This document shows, one piece after another, positions 61,440-64,000 of a DNA stretch of 64,000 nt. A program made the position numbers and the translations under genes. Numbering within the stretch: the first letter of the stretch is position 1; each line of letters opens with the position of its first letter. The notes under the pieces were generated by a model. It had not been told where the DNA came from, did no database searches, and was given only the letters and a program-made list of their open reading frames with translations. The stretch is from Prevotella sp. (GTDB taxonomy: Bacteria > Bacteroidota > Bacteroidia > Bacteroidales > Bacteroidaceae): the NCBI GenBank assembly GCA_017478025.1, contig JAFVGZ010000014.1, forward strand, positions 62,001 to 126,000, in the 5' to 3' direction.

Positions 61440-63201
61440 CTTTCTCACTTGGCGCCAGAAGCGACTGTCAGACAGGCAGTTCACGCTCATCCTGGCTTTT
61501 GCCGTAGGCATATTGGCTGCATTTGCGGCCTATGTGCTGCACTCCCTGATACACCTCATACAAACTCTGCTGACACGCGAAGTGGAGGGCAGCAGGTACA
61601 ACTGGCTCTATCTGGTGCTACCCGTGGTGGGAATATGGCTCACGATGCTGTTTGTGAAGTACATCGTGAGAAACAATATCTCGCACGGCATCACGCGCAT
61701 ACTCTATGCCATCAGCACAAACAAGAGCCGCCTGAAGGCCCACAACTGCTGGACGAGCGTGGTGGCGAGTGCCATCACCATCGGCTTCGGCGGCTCTGTG
61801 GGTGCCGAGGCGCCTATCGTGCTGACGGGCTCGAGCATTGCCAGCACGCTGGGACAGAAGTTCCGCATGAACAACAAGACGCTGATGCTCCTTGTAGGAT
61901 GCGGCGCGGCAGCAGCGATAGCGGGCATATTCAAGGCTCCCATAGCCGGCCTGGTGTTCACCATCGAGGTGCTGATGATAGACCTGACGATGGCAAGCAT
62001 CTCGCCGATTATCATTGCGAGCGTCACGGCGACATGCTTCACATACGTCCTCGTGGGCGATGACAAGTTGTTTACGTTCAACAGACTGGCGCCCTGGGAG
62101 GTTGGAATGGTGCCTTCTGATATTCTGCTGGGACTGTTCTGCGGATTGGTATCGCTCTATTTCATACGCACGATGACATTCTGCGAGGACATCTTCGCAC
62201 GTCTGCACAACCGTTACGCCAAGCTGTTCTTCGGCGGCATCATGCTCAGCGTGCTCATATTCCTCCTGCCTTCGCTCTACGGCGAGGGCTATAAATCCAT
62301 CGAGATACTCCTCAGCGGCACCTCTGAACAGGAATGGAACGAGGTGATGAGCAACTCGTGGTTCTACGGCAAGGGCACTATGATGATGGTGCTCTACCTT
62401 GCCTGCGTCATTCTGGCAAAGAGTTTTGCCACTGCCAGCACCAATGGCGGCGGCGGATGTGGCGGTACCTTCGCGCCCTCGCTGTTCGTGGGAGCATTCT
62501 CAGGCTTCCTCTTTGCACGCCTGTGGAACATCTATGATATAGGAATACCCTATCCCGAGACCAATGCCGCCCTGCTGGGAATGGCCGGAGTGATGTCGGG
62601 AGTGATGCACGCACCGCTGACGGGAGTTTTCCTTATTGCAGAGCTGACGGCGGGATATGATATGTTCCTTCCGCTCATCATCACCAGCGTGATGGCCTAT
62701 CTCACCATCCTCGCCTTTGAGCCTCACAGCATCTACGGCATGCGATTGGCACGCCAGGGAAAGCTCATCACCCACCACACAGACAAGAGTGTGCTGACGC
62801 TGATGACACTCGACAGCGTGATAGACCGCGAATACACACCCGTCAGCAAGGATATGGAAATGGGAATGCTCGTTGCAGCCATCAGCCGCAGCCACAGCCC
62901 CATCCTGCCGGTGCTCGACGGAGCGGGAGGGCTGATAGGCGAGGTGGATACCAACAAAATCAGACACCTCATATTCCGCACCGAACTGTATCATCACTTC
63001 AAGGTCAGTCAACTCATGTCACCCCCCGTTGCCACCCTGCGCCTGGCAGACCCGATGGAGGATGTGATGCACGCCTTTGAGAACACAGCGGCTGAGCAGC
63101 TGCCCGTGATTGATGAGGATGCACGCCTGGTGGGATATATCTACAAGGCCCAGCTGTACAGCCGCTACCGCAAGATGGTGGCAGACCTGAGCACGGAGTG
63201 A
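61414..63201 (+). CDS. Clc-family chloride channel/antiporter with two CBS domains
   Basis: 595 residues. Membrane part (~1-430): GFGGSVGAEAPIVLTGSSI with the gating Glu, GCGAAAAIAGIFKAPIAG, and GGGGCGGTFAPSLFVGAF. The usual GxEGP reads GAEAP. C-terminal CBS pair (~450-595): LTLMTLDSVIDREYTPVSK and SQLMSPPVATLRLADPMEDV. Overlaps the tsaC end by 26 bp, so translation may be coupled. Cl- flux with acid or osmotic roles by family. Confidence 0.93.
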   Translation: MENSKLFDNFLTWRQKRLSDRQFTLILAFAVGILAAFAAYVLHSLIHLIQTLLTREVEGSRYNWLYLVLPVVGIWLTMLFVKYIVRNNISHGITRILYAISTNKSRLKAHNCWTSVVASAITIGFGGSVGAEAPIVLTGSSIASTLGQKFRMNNKTLMLLVGCGAAAAIAGIFKAPIAGLVFTIEVLMIDLTMASISPIIIASVTATCFTYVLVGDDKLFTFNRLAPWEVGMVPSDILLGLFCGLVSLYFIRTMTFCEDIFARLHNRYAKLFFGGIMLSVLIFLLPSLYGEGYKSIEILLSGTSEQEWNEVMSNSWFYGKGTMMMVLYLACVILAKSFATASTNGGGGCGGTFAPSLFVGAFSGFLFARLWNIYDIGIPYPETNAALLGMAGVMSGVMHAPLTGVFLIAELTAGYDMFLPLIITSVMAYLTILAFEPHSIYGMRLARQGKLITHHTDKSVLTLMTLDSVIDREYTPVSKDMEMGMLVAAISRSHSPILPVLDGAGGLIGEVDTNKIRHLIFRTELYHHFKVSQLMSPPVATLRLADPMEDVMHAFENTAAEQLPVIDEDARLVGYIYKAQLYSRYRKMVADLSTE

Positions 63202-63325
63202 TTGGATGAGGGAAGATAGATGAAGGATGAGGGATGAGGGTTTAATGCATAATGCATAATTCAAAACACTAACTTTTATTATCACTCTTCTCCCTCCCCT
63301 AGGGGAGGGTTGGGGTGGGGCTTCT
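63202..63325. repeat. Filler repeats before fmt
   Basis: 'gatgagggatgaggg' units, 'aatgcataatgcataattc', and a CTCCCCTAGGGGAGGG palindrome. Confidence 0.7.
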
Positions 63326-64000
63326 ATGAGAATAATATTCATGGGCACGCCAGAGTTTGCCGTAGGCACTCTGCAAGCATTAGTAGATGGCGGTTACGAC
63401 GTAGTAGCCGTAGTGACACAGCCTGACAAACCTGTTGGGCGACATGGTTCAGTACTTCAGCCGCCTCCGGTAAAGGTCTTTGCACAAGAGCACGGCATCC
63501 CTGTTCTGCAACCTGAGAAGATGAAAGACCCTGCTTTCATCGAAGAGTTGCGTTCCTATAACGCCGACGTGCAGGTGGTCGTGGCGTTCCGCATGCTGCC
63601 CGAGGTGGTGTGGAGCATGCCGCGATGGGGCACGTTCAACGTTCATGCCGCCCTGTTGCCGCAGTATCGCGGGGCAGCGCCCATCAACTGGGCCATCATC
63701 AACGGAGAGACGGAGACGGGAGTCACCACCTTCTTCCTTGACCACGACATCGACACCGGGCGTATCATCATGCAGAAACCCTTCGCTATCCCCGACGATG
63801 CCGACGTGGAATACGTCTATGACGGCCTGATGAAGCTAGGTGCTGAGGCTGCCGTTGAGACGCTGAAAATGCTACAGGAAAGCGGCGGCGACATACCATC
63901 CATGCCGCAGGAAGAGCTTATTGCCGACAGCACCGAGTTGCACAACGCGCCGAAGATATTCAAAGAGACCTGCAAGATAGACTTGCAGCAGCCTTGCAAG
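63326..64000 (+). CDS. fmt: Methionyl-tRNA formyltransferase (3' end outside the window)
   Basis: 225 codons seen, open at the window end. Formylates Met-tRNAi for translation start. Start MRIIFMGTPEFAVGTL, the 10-formyl-THF binding region VVVAFRMLPEVVWSMPRWG, and the signature FNVHAALLPQYRGAAPINWAI with the catalytic Asn-His. The C-terminal OB domain is cut off. Its ATG follows a GC-rich palindrome. Confidence 0.96.
   Translation, partial: MRIIFMGTPEFAVGTLQALVDGGYDVVAVVTQPDKPVGRHGSVLQPPPVKVFAQEHGIPVLQPEKMKDPAFIEELRSYNADVQVVVAFRMLPEVVWSMPRWGTFNVHAALLPQYRGAAPINWAIINGETETGVTTFFLDHDIDTGRIIMQKPFAIPDDADVEYVYDGLMKLGAEAAVETLKMLQESGGDIPSMPQEELIADSTELHNAPKIFKETCKIDLQQPCK

Noticed and set aside
61449-62063. 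Plus-strand frame inside the Clc gene
   Set aside because: Alternate frame of a strongly conserved channel; Arg/His-rich shadow.

Overview
The window looks like a chromosomal segment of a Bacteroidota bacterium, most likely a Prevotella-type member of the Prevotellaceae. Evidence is the repeated Bacteroidota promoter pattern (TTTG, 19-20 bp, TAnnTTTG), the phylum-typical genes gldE, the small DUF4295 gene next to rpmB-rpmG, bifunctional hisB, a fused APH-RapZ protein and a LysM glucosaminidase, and the many AT-rich filler repeats of the 'aattatgcattatgaatt' kind between genes. The genus is an inference. No plasmid origin, intact IS or prophage was seen.

Region 1 (1-4.63 kb) is the distal end of a type III-A CRISPR-Cas locus. 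It holds csm5 with a long C-terminal extension, a CARF-HEPN Csx1/Csx2-type ribonuclease, a small unnamed protein that may be a single-domain CARF or ring-nuclease relative, a decayed cas1, a leader with its own promoter, and an array of 9 almost identical 37-bp repeats with 8 spacers. Cas10 and Csm2-4 would lie upstream of the window. Interference looks intact as far as visible; adaptation does not.

Region 2 (4.8-13.0 kb) is accessory DNA of mostly unknown function. Two tandem paralogues are followed by a Pif1/RecD2-like helicase. Then come two proteins sharing a C-terminal domain (called here the NSINEKCARI domain), separated by three small membrane proteins, a large hypothetical protein and a lipoprotein.

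Region 3 (13.2-20.3 kb) is housekeeping: two tRNAs, rpmB-rpmG-DUF4295, a response regulator, rsmG, a metallo-beta-lactamase-fold hydrolase, ruvC, a tandem ABC ATPase and a TIGR02757 protein. Region 4 (20.7-23.7 kb) holds a TetR regulator with a Sel1-repeat protein, a lipocalin-like protein and a DinD remnant. Region 5 (23.7-36.4 kb, minus strand) holds uxaB, hisB, valS, a LysM glucosaminidase, two tRNA clusters, a DUF1015 gene, and gldE-ssb.

Region 6 (37.3-45.1 kb) has pgpH (c-di-AMP turnover), a DUF2795 gene, and a segment bounded by 22-bp direct repeats of the DUF2795 3' end (40235-40256 and 43812-43833), which looks like a worn-down integrative element. terC follows. Region 7 (45-64 kb) carries xseA, a MATE pump, a cytidylate-kinase-like gene, purT, trmO, tRNA-Ser, an SMR pump, a NUDIX-HAD fusion, pfkA, a BASS-type transporter, APH-RapZ, a thioesterase, a short glycosidase, tsaC/sua5, a Clc channel and the start of fmt. 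tsaC makes the threonylcarbamoyl donor for t6A37 and trmO methylates that base, so two steps of one tRNA-modification route are present.

The least expected signals are: short related peptide-coding repeats inserted in frame in several unrelated genes (TetR, TrmO, NUDIX-HAD, kinase-like protein); the repeat-bounded 40.2-43.8 kb segment; the decayed cas1 beside a well-kept array; and the two-paralogue plus helicase cluster.
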